From positions 1 through 64,000 of the forward strand of contig CAWJPW010000008.1 of assembly GCA_963844845.1 (NCBI GenBank): a DNA stretch of 64,000 nt. Direction: 5' to 3'. Made by a program: the position numbers and the translations under genes. The notes under the pieces are model-generated. The model was given only the letters and a program-made list of their open reading frames with translations, ran no database searches and was not told the DNA's origin. Position 1 is the stretch's first letter. Each line of letters opens with the position of its first letter. The stretch comes from CAWJPW01 sp963844845 (GTDB taxonomy: Bacteria > Acidobacteriota > Thermoanaerobaculia > Thermoanaerobaculales > Sulfomarinibacteraceae). Positions 34,973-43,260 of the stretch are shown here, one piece after another.

Positions 34973-35377
34973 ATGATGTCGCGAACCGGAAAATACGCGC
35001 TCAACATCCTTGGATACCTGGCCGAGCACCACGGTGACTGGATCCAGGGGAGCCAGATTTCCAGCCACACGGGGATCCCCCAGAACTACCTCTCCAAGAT
35101 CCTCAACCAGCTCCGCAAGCGCGGGTTCGTGCTGAGCCAGAAGGGGTGGGGCGGAGGGTTTCAGCTGCGAGAGGATGCCGCTGCGACCCCGATCCTGCAG
35201 GTGCTGGAGGTCTTCGAAGGAGAGCGGACCGAGGGCGAGTGCGTGTTCGGCTTTCGCCAGTGTGACGACGGGGATCCCTGCTCGCTCCACTCCTACTGGG
35301 AGTCCATTCAGAGCTCGTACAGGGACATGCTGAGCTCCGTCACGATCGCGGATCTTCATACGGGGCGGAAGGCATGA
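34973..35377 (+). CDS. nsrR: Rrf2-family regulator, NsrR-like NO sensor
   Basis: 134 aa. An N-terminal winged helix (SRTGKYALNILGYLAEHHGD; IPQNYLSKILNQLRKRGFV; GWGGGFQL, the wing) is followed by three cysteines in GECVFGFRQCDDGDPCSLH, the usual place of the Fe-S cluster ligands in NsrR and IscR. NsrR loses repression when NO attacks its cluster. It lies 266 bases upstream of the NO reductase gene, which supports NsrR rather than IscR. ATG 34973 and 34976 are both possible starts. Confidence 0.85.
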   Translation: MMSRTGKYALNILGYLAEHHGDWIQGSQISSHTGIPQNYLSKILNQLRKRGFVLSQKGWGGGFQLREDAAATPILQVLEVFEGERTEGECVFGFRQCDDGDPCSLHSYWESIQSSYRDMLSSVTIADLHTGRKA

Positions 35378-35643
35378 GCCCTCTCTTTTTTTATATCAGC
35401 GCATTACCGCATCTGTTGAGCCATTGTGATTGAAAGGGCGGACCGTGGGATGCATGGGGTGATCTCGGCCTACCTGTCAGAACGCCAGCGTATGGAATCA
35501 AGCGCAACGCGCATCGGCTGTGTGGAACACCTGTCGCAGTACGGCGGGAAGACGAGGGCGGCGGTCGGCCGTGGTGAGCCAGGGCCGCCCAACGGGGAAG
35601 AGACAGCGATGAGCTCGAGCTACCGAAAAGGGAGGAGGAGAGC
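35378..35643 (+). promoter_or_regulatory. Upstream region of the NO reductase gene
   Basis: It begins with a T7 run after the nsrR stop. CAGCGCATTACCGCATC (35397-35413) and GGGATGCAT (35447-35455) recur in similar order upstream of the flavodoxin gene at 38812-38845, and CAGCGCAT also upstream of nsrR. These may be regulator sites. The gene start has a strong AGGGAGGAGGAG ribosome site. Confidence 0.5.
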
Positions 35644-37938
35644 ATGAACGACGAGGAACAACGCAGACCTTTGTCGCCCTGGTGGAGGCACGCCGTCATT
35701 CTGGTCATGATCTTCGGCTTCACGATCCTGACGGTCGTGACTGTCGTCACCTACACGAACGCACCGCCAATACCGGAGAAGGTGGTCAACCAGGCGGGTG
35801 ACGTCCTCTTCACCAAGGACGACATCGAGGCCGGGCAGAGCGTCTTCCTGAAGTACAACCTCATGGAGCACGGCACGCTCTGGGGGCACGGGGCGTACCT
35901 GGGGCCCGACTACACGGCCGAGTACCTTCACAAGGAGGCCCTGATCGCCAGGGATGACCTCGCTGGTGAGAAGTTCTCCGCGAAGTACGCGGAGCTCGCT
36001 CCCGAGCAGCAGGCCTTCCTCTCCCAGGAGCTGAAGGGGGAGCTCAAGAAGAACCGGTACGACGCCGCCACCGGTGTGCTGACATTCTCGCGGGGGGAAG
36101 AGGCCGCCTACAACGCCCTTCTCCCCTACTGGAGCGAGTACTTCACCAAAGGAGATGAGGCGCCCGGTCTCCCGTCCGACTACGTCGCGAGCCCCACGGA
36201 GCTCAGGGACCTGGTCTCCTACTTCGCCTGGGCCACCTGGGCGACCGTGGCGAACCGGCCGGGCAAGGACTACACCTACACCAACAACTGGCCCTACGAG
36301 CCGCTCGTCGGGAACCACCCTTCGAGCCAGGCCTACATCTGGAGCGCCCTGAGCCTCGTGACCCTGCTGGCAGGTCTCGGAGTCGTACTGCTGGTCTTCG
36401 GCAAGTTCCACTTCCTCGGATGGGAGGGGGAAGAGGGCGAGTTCAAGCTCCTCAAGCCTCCCACCCAGTCGTGGACCCTCACGCCGAGCCAGTGGGGGAC
36501 GGGGAAGTACTTCCTCATCGTGGCGCTGCTGTTCCTGCTCCAGGCCCTCGCCGGCGGTGCGCTCGCCCACTACAGGGTCGAGCCGTACGCCTTCTACAGC
36601 CTGAGCTGGGTCGTGAAGTGGCTGCCCTACAACCTCCTGCGCACGTACCACCTGCAGCTGGCCATCTTCTGGATTGCCACAGCATGGGTCGCCGGTGGGC
36701 TCTTCTTGGCGCCCTGGGTCGGCGGCAGCGAGCCGAAGGGGCAGAAGCTGGGCGTCAGCGTGCTCTTCGGCGCACTGCTCGTCGTGGTGCTGGGCAGCCT
36801 GGGGGGTGAGTACCTCGGCATCAACAACAAGCTGGGCAACCTGTGGTTCTGGCTCGGCGACCAGGGCTCCGAGTACCTCGACCTGGGCCGGTTCTGGCAG
36901 CTCCTCCTGGCCGCGGGACTGGTCTTTTGGCTCTTCCTGATGTTCCGGGCCCTGCGGCCTGCCATCAAGAAGGAAGGGAGGTCGGAGCTGTCGGCCCTGT
37001 TCCTGTACGCCGCGGTGGCCATTCCGCTCTTCTACCTCCCGGCGCTCTTCTACGGCCCCCACACCAACTTCGCTGTCATCGACAACTGGCGCTTCTGGAT
37101 CATCCACCTGTGGGTCGAGGGCTTCTTCGAGCTCTTCGCCACCGTGCTGGTGGCGATCATGTTCCGGTACATGGGGCTCGTGAGCACGCGGTCCGCCACC
37201 CGGCTGGTGTATCTCGACGCGATTCTCTTTCTGGTCGGGGGCATCGTCGGGACCGGCCACCACTGGTACTTCACCGGCCAGGGCGTGCTCAACATGGGTC
37301 TCGCGGCGTGCTTCTCCGCGCTGGAGGTCGTGCCCCTGACGCTGCTGACGCTCGACGCCGCAGGGTTCGTCCAGCTGCGCAAGCGGAACCAGCTGGCAGA
37401 CGGGACTGACATGGCCTCGAAGCAGAAGTGGGCCATCTACTTCCTGATCGCGGTCGGCGTGTGGAACTTCGTCGGCGCGGGCGTGTTCGGCTTCCTCATC
37501 AACACCCCGATCGTCTCGTACTTCGAGATCGGAACGACGTTGACGGCCAACCACGGTCACGCCGCCATGTTCGGCGTCTTCGGCATGCTGGCGCTCGGCG
37601 TCCTGGTCTTCGTGCTGCGCTCCATGCAGAGCGACGAGACGTGGGCCACGACGGAGAAGCTGGTGAGGTTCGGGTTCTGGGGGCTCAACGCCGGCCTCGC
37701 ACTGATGGTGGTCCTCGACCTCTTCCCGGCGGGAGTCCTCCAGCTGTGGGACGTCCTCAACAACGGCTACTGGCACGGCAGGAGCCTCGCCTTCACCATG
37801 AGCGGATCGTTCCACACGCTGGAATGGGTCCGGATCGTGGGCGACGTCACGTTCATTCTGTGCGGGGTCGTGCCCATCGTCCTGGCCGCGGTCCGCTCGT
37901 ACGTCAAGCGGGATCTCAAACCCGCGATCTCGGACTGA
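35644..37938 (+). CDS. norZ: Quinol-dependent nitric oxide reductase (qNOR)
   Basis: 764 aa integral membrane enzyme reducing two NO to N2O with quinol as donor. A periplasmic N-terminal domain with the fused NorC-like part (GQSVFLKYNLMEHGTLWGHG; YLGPDYTAEYLH) precedes twelve-plus transmembrane helices of the haem-copper oxidase type. Haem and non-haem iron ligands are visible: TYHLQLAIFWIATAW, IDNWRFWIIHLWVEGFFELF, GTGHHWYFTGQG, and NHGHAAMFGVFGMLA. The absence of a separate NorC and a single long chain identify qNOR. It ends at TGA 37936-37938 with a terminator behind. It most likely detoxifies NO under control of the adjacent NsrR-like repressor; no other denitrification gene is in view. 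Confidence 0.95.
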   Translation: MNDEEQRRPLSPWWRHAVILVMIFGFTILTVVTVVTYTNAPPIPEKVVNQAGDVLFTKDDIEAGQSVFLKYNLMEHGTLWGHGAYLGPDYTAEYLHKEALIARDDLAGEKFSAKYAELAPEQQAFLSQELKGELKKNRYDAATGVLTFSRGEEAAYNALLPYWSEYFTKGDEAPGLPSDYVASPTELRDLVSYFAWATWATVANRPGKDYTYTNNWPYEPLVGNHPSSQAYIWSALSLVTLLAGLGVVLLVFGKFHFLGWEGEEGEFKLLKPPTQSWTLTPSQWGTGKYFLIVALLFLLQALAGGALAHYRVEPYAFYSLSWVVKWLPYNLLRTYHLQLAIFWIATAWVAGGLFLAPWVGGSEPKGQKLGVSVLFGALLVVVLGSLGGEYLGINNKLGNLWFWLGDQGSEYLDLGRFWQLLLAAGLVFWLFLMFRALRPAIKKEGRSELSALFLYAAVAIPLFYLPALFYGPHTNFAVIDNWRFWIIHLWVEGFFELFATVLVAIMFRYMGLVSTRSATRLVYLDAILFLVGGIVGTGHHWYFTGQGVLNMGLAACFSALEVVPLTLLTLDAAGFVQLRKRNQLADGTDMASKQKWAIYFLIAVGVWNFVGAGVFGFLINTPIVSYFEIGTTLTANHGHAAMFGVFGMLALGVLVFVLRSMQSDETWATTEKLVRFGFWGLNAGLALMVVLDLFPAGVLQLWDVLNNGYWHGRSLAFTMSGSFHTLEWVRIVGDVTFILCGVVPIVLAAVRSYVKRDLKPAISD

Positions 37939-37959
37939 TCACGCAAGGGTGTCGGGTCG

Positions 37960-37992
37960 ACCCGGGCGGGTAACCGCCCGGGTCCCCTTTTT
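37960..37992 (+). terminator. Rho-independent terminator of norZ
   Basis: ACCCGGGCGG, loop GTAA, CCGCCCGGGT, then CCCCTTTTT. An extended version of the same stem occurs at 38910-38961. Confidence 0.9.
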
Positions 37993-38004
37993 GCGGGCTA
38001 ACTG

Positions 38005-38113
38005 GGAAAGGTACCGGGCAGATGTGTCATGGTAACGCCAGATGCATGTGCCTGGCACCTTTCCTTTCTGGCACCTTTCTGGCGCCATTGCAGTATTGCC
38101 GAGGGTGGCACCT
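38005..38113. repeat. REP pair and hairpin half, partial composite element
   Basis: AAAGGTACCGGGCAGATG, then inverse ATGTGCCTGGCACCTTTCC and another half site, followed by ATTGCCGAGGGTGGCACC, the right arm of the hairpin. No coding piece. Confidence 0.75.
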
Positions 38114-38141
38114 CCTCGTGCGCCGATGCGGAGCCTGACAC

Positions 38142-38789
38142 CTATCTATCCGGAGTCGCCACCGGCGGCGGGGGGGTCGGGTCGGGCGTAGGCTCGGCCG
38201 GCTTCGGCCTGCCGGTCTTCAACCACAGCGCCCGTTCGGCCACCCTGCGGCCGAGCGCCTCGCCGTGGGCGAGGAACCGCGGGTCGACCGCACCGTCGCC
38301 TTTCTGGTCGAACGGCGGCTCTTCGGTGATCGCAGTCGCTCCGAACGGCTCCGTTCCTTCGCCGCCGACGATGATCAGGCCGCGCTCCAGCAGCGAGGCC
38401 ACGAGGTGCATCGCGGTCAGCTCCTGCCCGCCCGAGATCCAGCCCGCCGTGACGAAGACCGCGCCGACCCGGTCTTCGAGGCCCTGGAACGGCCAGGTGA
38501 CCAGAGCCTCGAGCACCTGCGGCGCGGCGTTCGCGTTGTACACCGGGCTGCCGAGGATGATGGCGTCGGCCCAGCGCAGATCGTCCGCGTCCGTTGCGTC
38601 GATGGTCAGCAGGCGGACGTGCGCGCCGGGCACGCTCCGCGCCCCCTTGGCGACGGCCTCGGCCATCGCCTTGGTGTGGCCGGTTCTCGAGAAGTAGGTG
38701 ACGACCACGTTCTGGGCACGCGCGGACGGCGCGAAGCAGAGAAGGAGCGGAAGAAGGAGCACTCCGGCCACGCTTCGATGTCTTCGCAT
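38142..38789 (-). CDS. Exported flavodoxin-like protein
   Basis: 215 aa. A signal peptide MRRHRSVAGVLLLPLLLCFA (cleavage SARA-Q) precedes a flavodoxin domain: NVVVTYFSRTGHTKAMAEAV is the FMN phosphate loop, ILGSPVYNANAAPQ the second FMN loop, and VFVTAGWISGGQELT the third, as in WrbA-type proteins. The C-terminus is a Pro/Thr tail (PTPDPTPPPPVATPDR). Flavodoxins are normally cytoplasmic; an exported one is unusual and would need apo-protein export or the Tat route, though no twin Arg is visible. The upstream sequence resembles that of norZ, so it may belong to the NO response. Confidence 0.82.
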   Translation of the reverse strand: MRRHRSVAGVLLLPLLLCFAPSARAQNVVVTYFSRTGHTKAMAEAVAKGARSVPGAHVRLLTIDATDADDLRWADAIILGSPVYNANAAPQVLEALVTWPFQGLEDRVGAVFVTAGWISGGQELTAMHLVASLLERGLIIVGGEGTEPFGATAITEEPPFDQKGDGAVDPRFLAHGEALGRRVAERALWLKTGRPKPAEPTPDPTPPPPVATPDR

Positions 38790-38811
38790 GAGATCCCCTC
38801 GTTCAGACTAG

Positions 38812-38845
38812 CGCATTCGCCGCATCCCCAGGGTGGCAGATGGGA
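38812..38845. promoter_or_regulatory. Sequence shared with the norZ upstream region
   Basis: TAGCGCATTCGCCGCATCC then GGGATGCATC, upstream of the minus-strand flavodoxin gene; compare 35397-35455. The orientation relative to the gene is reversed. Confidence 0.45.
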
Positions 38846-38909
38846 TGCATCGTATCCGCTCGCCCCGGCTTCGCGACCCTTCGACCCGTCACAGAGCGAG
38901 GGCCCTGGT

Positions 38910-38961
38910 GCGGTGTCGGGTAGACCCGGGCGGGTAACCGCCCGGGTCTACCCGACACCGC
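38910..38961. repeat. Long perfect hairpin, 24-bp arms, GTAA loop
   Basis: The arms contain GTGTCGGGTAGACCCGGGCG and its inverse. The core is the norZ terminator stem, lacking a T tract. Strong structure in an intergenic region between divergent/convergent small genes. Confidence 0.92.
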
Positions 38962-39084
38962 GTCGCACCGCGTCCGCGTCGGCTGCCGACCTGCTGACCC
39001 TCACCATCGAAGGACGCCACAAGGCCGCGCTGGCGGTGTTGCACCCCGAGCGGGCGTGAGCGACCGGGAGGGGGGGGGGGTGCG
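38962..39084. other. Short remnant and G-run
   Basis: Plus-strand codons LLTLTIEGRHKAALAVLHPE and a stop look like the very end of an unidentified protein; a run of ten or more G follows at about 39069-39079, a likely place for length errors. Confidence 0.35.
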
Positions 39085-40369
39085 TCAGGGCGCTGTCGCG
39101 CTCCAGAAGGCGGTTTCCGCGCACTCGAACCCGTCTTTGAAAACGGTGTCGAAGCTGATGATCACCGCCGCGATGCCGCGGTTGACGTCGGTCGCGCCTG
39201 GGATGGTACTCATCATCGCCCCCTCATCCCAGACGGCGATGAAGCCGCCTGATCTCAGGGCGGCGAGCCCGTGCTCGCCGAGATCGGTGCCGACGCCGGT
39301 GAGGACGCCGCCGTCGGCGCCGAAATCCGTGTCGTCGACGAGATGCCACTCGATCACGCTGCGATTGCTGTGGGTGAGCACGAATCCGTTCCACGGCAGT
39401 GCGGCCACCCGGGGCCGGCCGTTCCCCGAGCCTCCCAAGTCGGTGAAGCTCTCACCTGCGTGGCACCTGGAAACTGATTCCGCCACGATGCCGAGGCCGT
39501 CCTCCCAGGCCATGAGGTAGTTGTCGGCGGCGTTGACGGCGATGTCGGGTCGTGCCACCTCGGCATCCCATGCCTCGAGCGTCTCTGCGGGGTGAAAGCT
39601 GCCATCCGCGTTGACAGTGCGGCGGCGGATGTCGCGGTCGTCCGCGGGGGGGACGAACGGCGACGGATCGCTGCTGAACATGGTGTAAAAGCCGCCGGAA
39701 AAAGGACGTTCCGCCACTGCCGGGTCGAACTGCCACCCCGTTCCGTTGAGGTTGATCTGGAACTCGCTCCCAATCCGCTGCCCGGTGACCGCATGCTTCG
39801 ACGCCTCGATGCGCATGTCGGTGTCGTCGCCCGGACCGCTCAAGCTCGCCCACACCACGACGAAACCCTCGGCGAGCGGCGCCACGTCCGGGACCTCCAT
39901 AATGGTGTTGGTGTACTGGCCCACGAAGGCATCTTCGCTGAGGGTGGTGGCGGCGGGGGTGACTACCTGGGCGACGATGGAGTCGTAGTCGGGGTTGCAA
40001 ATGTCGAGGATACAGGTATCGGAGGACCAGACCACTGCGAAGGCGCCGGCGGCCAGTGCCGCGACCTGCGGATTCTGTTGGGTTCCAGCGGTGAATGTGT
40101 TCAGCCGGGTGTCGAGGGTGCTGGTGCCGTCGGGAAACCACATGCGCCAGAAAATGTCCCCATCTGTGGTTGGGTTCTCCCAAACCACGAGCATCGCCCC
40201 GTACTTGTTGACGGCCACCTCGGGGTTGGTCTGGTCGCCGGCGGTCACCAGGGTGTTGACCTGGAATCGTGTGCCGTAGGTCGCTGCGGCGTCGGCGAAT
40301 CCAATCCCAAGTACCATGCCTGAGAGGCATAGCGCACACACAGTCCAGCAATGATGCAAAGCGCGCATG
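39085..40369 (-). CDS. Exported protein with DGFE tail, repeated-blade type
   Basis: About 427 aa from ATG 40369 (GAAGGAGACCC upstream). Signal peptide MRALHHCWTVCALCLSGMVL with cleavage near ADA-A. The body repeats a pattern of about 60 residues: NPEVAVNKYGAMLVVWENP, NPQVAALAAGAFAVVWSSD, VPDVAPLAEGFVVVWASL, RPDIAVNAADNYLMAWEDG. This suggests a beta-propeller-like fold. The C-terminus is VFKDGFECAETAFWSATAP. It is probably extracellular; no catalytic motif. Confidence 0.75.
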
Positions 40370-40534
40370 AGGGTCTCCTTCACTTGATGACGATAAAGCG
40401 ATGGCTGCCTTGCGGCCATTGTAGTACAGACGAGCCCTCGGGCCCCGGCGGTGGTCGACGAAAGCGACTACTCCCGTTCGCCGGGGAAGAACGCGAAGCT
40501 CGGACGGTCGTTGAAGGCGTCGCTCGCCTTCAGA

Positions 40535-40562
40535 TAAAGGTGCCCAAAGGTGCCAGGCACCG
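40535..40562 (+). repeat. REP pair
   Basis: AAAGGTGCCCAAAGGTGCCA plus GGCACC, directly before a RAYT fragment. Confidence 0.75.
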
Positions 40563-40611
40563 AACTGCCGATTTGTTGGAATCGCGGTGGAGGAAAGGAG
40601 CCGCGAGCGGG

Positions 40612-40801
40612 AAGGACCTTCGAGGAGGGGCGGATCTACCACGTCTACAACCGAGTGGGCGGTGGATGGATGGCGTTCGACGACGAGAAGCTCGGCGAGC
40701 GTTTCATCGAGATCGTCCGTCAAGTCGTGGATCGGGATGAAGCGACTTCGTTTGGCTGGTGTCTACTCGGCGACCACTACCACCTGATCCTCCGGGCATA
40801 A
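40612..40801 (+). pseudogene. RAYT transposase, N-terminal fragment of another lineage
   Basis: FEEGRIYHVYNRVGGGWMAF then ATSFGWCLLGDHYHLILRA and a stop. The HUH site reads DHYH. This resembles the RAYT at 63396 (YHVYNR) more than that at 15589. The Tyr domain is missing; the fragment ends at a REP (40812). Confidence 0.82.
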
Positions 40802-40811
40802 ATACGCAGAT

Positions 40812-40860
40812 CGGTGCCTGGCACCGTTACCGTTACCGTTACCGTTACCGTTACCGTTAC
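40812..40860 (+). repeat. REP followed by (CGTTAC)6 microsatellite
   Basis: GGTGCCTGGCACC leads straight into six exact CGTTAC units (40825-40860). CGTTAC is also part of the conserved REP flank (TTGCGTTACC), so slippage within the REP probably created it. Confidence 0.9.
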
Positions 40861-40915
40861 GACCTCGCCGCATCGCCGGCCGCGCGGGACGTTGGCCTCC
40901 GGCTCGGCTCGAGCC

Positions 40916-42175
40916 TCACACCTCGCTCGTGTCCCGTCGGGCGTCTGGCACGATGCGGCGGACGAGGGGGCCGATGGTGAGGCCCTGGACGATGATGGAG
41001 AACACCACGACGATGTAGGTGATGGCGACGAAGGCGGGGCGGGCGGGAATCTTGGGGAGGGAGAGCGCGAGGGCGACGGAGATACCGCCGCGCAGGCCGC
41101 CCCAGACCAGCACCCGCACGGCGCCGGGGGTGAAGGTGCGACCGAGGCGCAGCACGCTGACCACACCGCCGACGCTGAGCGCGCGGGCGAGCAAGGCGGC
41201 GGGGATCATCGCCAGCCCGGCGAGCAGATGGGCGGCGGTGAAGGGCACCAGCAGGACCTCGAGCCCGAGCAGGGCGAACAGCACCGCGTTGAGGCCCTCG
41301 TCGATCAGCTCCCAGAAGTCGTCGAGGCGCTGGCGGGTGGTGTCGGACATCGCCAGAGCGCGGCCCTGGTTGCCGATCAGCAGGCCGGCGACCACCATCG
41401 CGATCGGGCCCGAGATGTGGACCGCACCGGCGACGGCGTAGCCGCCGAACACCAGCGCCAGGGTCAGCAGGGCCTCGACCTGGTAGTTGTCGACGCTCTT
41501 CAAGAACCAGTAGCCAACCAGGCCGAGGACAAACCCGAACAACGCCCCGCCGAGGGCCTCCTTGGCGAACAGCAGGCCGACGTCGGCGGGGGTCAGGCCG
41601 TGGGCGCGCTTGACCAGCTCGAGCAGCACCAGGAACACCACCACCCCGACGCCGTCGTTGAACAGCGACTCCCCCGCCACCTTGACCGCGAGGCTCTTGG
41701 GGGCGCCGACCCGGGACATGATGCCGAGCACCGCGATCGGGTCGGTGGGCGAGATCACGGCGCCGAACAGCAGGCACGCCAGCAACGACGTGGTCAGCCC
41801 GACCCAGTCGAGCACCAGCCAGGCGAAGCCCCCCACCAGCACCGTCGAGAGCGCAACGCCGACGGTGGCGAGGGAGGCGATGGTCCACTTCTGCTCGCCG
41901 AGGTCGTTGAGGTTGACGTGCAGGGCGCCGGCGAACAGCAGGAAGCCGAGCATGCCGTGGAGCAGGACCTGCTCGAGGTCGACCGACGCCAGCAGGTGCG
42001 CGGCCTGCGTCTCGAGATGGAGCCCGGCCGCGCTGGCGAGCAGCACCACCAGCGAGCCCGCGAGGGTGATCACCATGATGCCGATGGTGTTGGGCAGGCG
42101 CACGAAACGGTAGTTGAGATAGCTGGCGAGCGCCGCCACCGTCACCAGCACCGCCGTGATCGCGAAGAAGTCCAT
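40916..42175 (-). CDS. nhaP: Na+/H+ antiporter, CPA1/NhaP type
   Basis: 419 aa, about twelve transmembrane helices. The family motifs FGAVISPTDPIAVLGI and GESLFNDGVGVVVF contain the ion-binding Asp and the ND pair of CPA1 exchangers; GGLRGGISVALALSLP is the conserved late motif. It moves Na+ out against H+ in the inner membrane. ATG 42175. It stands alone; the C-terminus is short, without a regulatory RCK domain. Confidence 0.92.
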   Translation of the reverse strand: MDFFAITAVLVTVAALASYLNYRFVRLPNTIGIMVITLAGSLVVLLASAAGLHLETQAAHLLASVDLEQVLLHGMLGFLLFAGALHVNLNDLGEQKWTIASLATVGVALSTVLVGGFAWLVLDWVGLTTSLLACLLFGAVISPTDPIAVLGIMSRVGAPKSLAVKVAGESLFNDGVGVVVFLVLLELVKRAHGLTPADVGLLFAKEALGGALFGFVLGLVGYWFLKSVDNYQVEALLTLALVFGGYAVAGAVHISGPIAMVVAGLLIGNQGRALAMSDTTRQRLDDFWELIDEGLNAVLFALLGLEVLLVPFTAAHLLAGLAMIPAALLARALSVGGVVSVLRLGRTFTPGAVRVLVWGGLRGGISVALALSLPKIPARPAFVAITYIVVVFSIIVQGLTIGPLVRRIVPDARRDTSEV

Positions 42176-42221
42176 CGGGTCTCCGGGGGGATGATAGCGC
42201 GGCCTCGGGAAGCCGCCAGCC

Positions 42222-42296
42222 GAAAAGTGCCACGAAACGTGCCAGGCACATGCATCTGGCTTTACCAGAGGTGATAGGTAGGTGGCACCCCTCGCA
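42222..42296 (+). repeat. REP and hairpin half
   Basis: AAAAGTGCCACGAAACGTGC then CAGGCACATGCATCTGGCTT, and AGGTGGCACCCCTCG. Relic of a composite element. Confidence 0.7.
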
Positions 42297-42370
42297 CCCC
42301 TCTCGCTCGAAGATCAAGGCGATCCTCCGTCGACAGCGCCGAGCCGGCTCTCTAGACTGGTGGTCACGTC

Positions 42371-42613
42371 ATGCACGGGCTCCAGAAGGCCACCGAGATC
42401 GCGGGCGCCCTCGCGGCCGCGCACGAGCTGGGGATCATCCGCCGCGACCTCGAGCCGGGTACCGTCACGCTCACGGCGGAGGGGGCGCGGCTGCTCGACG
42501 CGCGGGCGCGTGCGAGGCAGAGCGAGGTCGAGGCCGCATCGGTGCATCCGGCGACGGGTCAGGCGAGGCGCGGCGAGCGGGCCGCGGAAACCTATGCGAG
42601 CGAGGGAACATGA
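42371..42613 (+). pseudogene. Relic of a Ser/Thr kinase catalytic loop
   Basis: EIAGALAAAHELGIIRRDLE then PGTVTLTAEGARLLDARAR aligns with kinase subdomains VIa-VII (compare AAGLEAAHARGIVHRDLKP in the kinase at 53972). The catalytic HRDLKPxN has become RRDLEPGT and DFG is lost. No N-lobe is present. Decayed fragment next to a REP; not a working kinase. Confidence 0.55.
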
Positions 42614-43260
42614 GGCCATTTTTGACCGATCACGAGCGGACGACGTTGGATCAACGTATCGCCGACGCCGAGCAGCGGACCGGGGCCCAGATCGTGCTCG
42701 CGGTCATCGGGCGCAGCGACAACTTCACCGAGCTGCCCTGGAAGGCCTTTGCTCTGGGGGCGGCCTTCGCGGGCCTGGTGGCGACCCTGTACGCCCTGCT
42801 CCGGCCGGCGTGGATCGAAGGCCCGGTCACCCTGCTCGCCGTCGTCGCGACGCTGGCGACCGGCGCCGTCTGCGGGCTCGCCTGCGTCGCCTTCCCCCGT
42901 TTTGCGCGGCTCTTTCTCGACCCACACCGGGCTCAGGCGGAGGCGCGCCAGTACGCGCAGTCCCTCTTCCTCGAGCGTGAGCTCTTCGCCACGCACGGGC
43001 GCTCGGGCGTGCTCCTCCTCGTCAGCATGTTCGAGCGGCAGGTCGTCCTGCTGCCGGACCGCGGTCTCCGGAGCCGCCTGAGCGAGGCCGCCTCGCAGGC
43101 GATCGTGGGGCGCGTGGCGGCGGCACTCGCCGTCGGCGACGTGGGCGGCGCCCTGGAGCAGGGGCTGAGAGGAATCGAGAAGGCGCTCGGGCTGTCGGGA
43201 GGGGACACTCCCGTCGAGGACGAGCTCCCGAACACGATCATCGAGGAGCAGGGGCCATGA
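42610..43260 (+). CDS. TPM-domain membrane protein, first of a pair
   Basis: 216 aa. LTDHERTTLDQRIADAEQRT then GAQIVLAVIGRS is the start of a TPM domain, interrupted by two transmembrane helices (about residues 43-95), with FERQVVLLPDRGLRSRLS in the second half. TPM proteins are cell-envelope proteins of uncertain function (phosphatase or maintenance roles proposed). It overlaps the next gene by ATGA at 43257-43260. A LemA gene, the usual neighbour, is missing and a kinase relic lies in its place. Confidence 0.8.
   Translation: MRPFLTDHERTTLDQRIADAEQRTGAQIVLAVIGRSDNFTELPWKAFALGAAFAGLVATLYALLRPAWIEGPVTLLAVVATLATGAVCGLACVAFPRFARLFLDPHRAQAEARQYAQSLFLERELFATHGRSGVLLLVSMFERQVVLLPDRGLRSRLSEAASQAIVGRVAAALAVGDVGGALEQGLRGIEKALGLSGGDTPVEDELPNTIIEEQGP

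Noticed and set aside
35620..37815. Long minus-strand open frame opposite norZ
   Set aside because: Composition artefact; norZ is unmistakable on the plus strand.
40814..42274. Long plus-strand open frame opposite the antiporter
   Set aside because: His/Gln/Asp-rich mirror frame without any motif, starting in the CGTTAC microsatellite.
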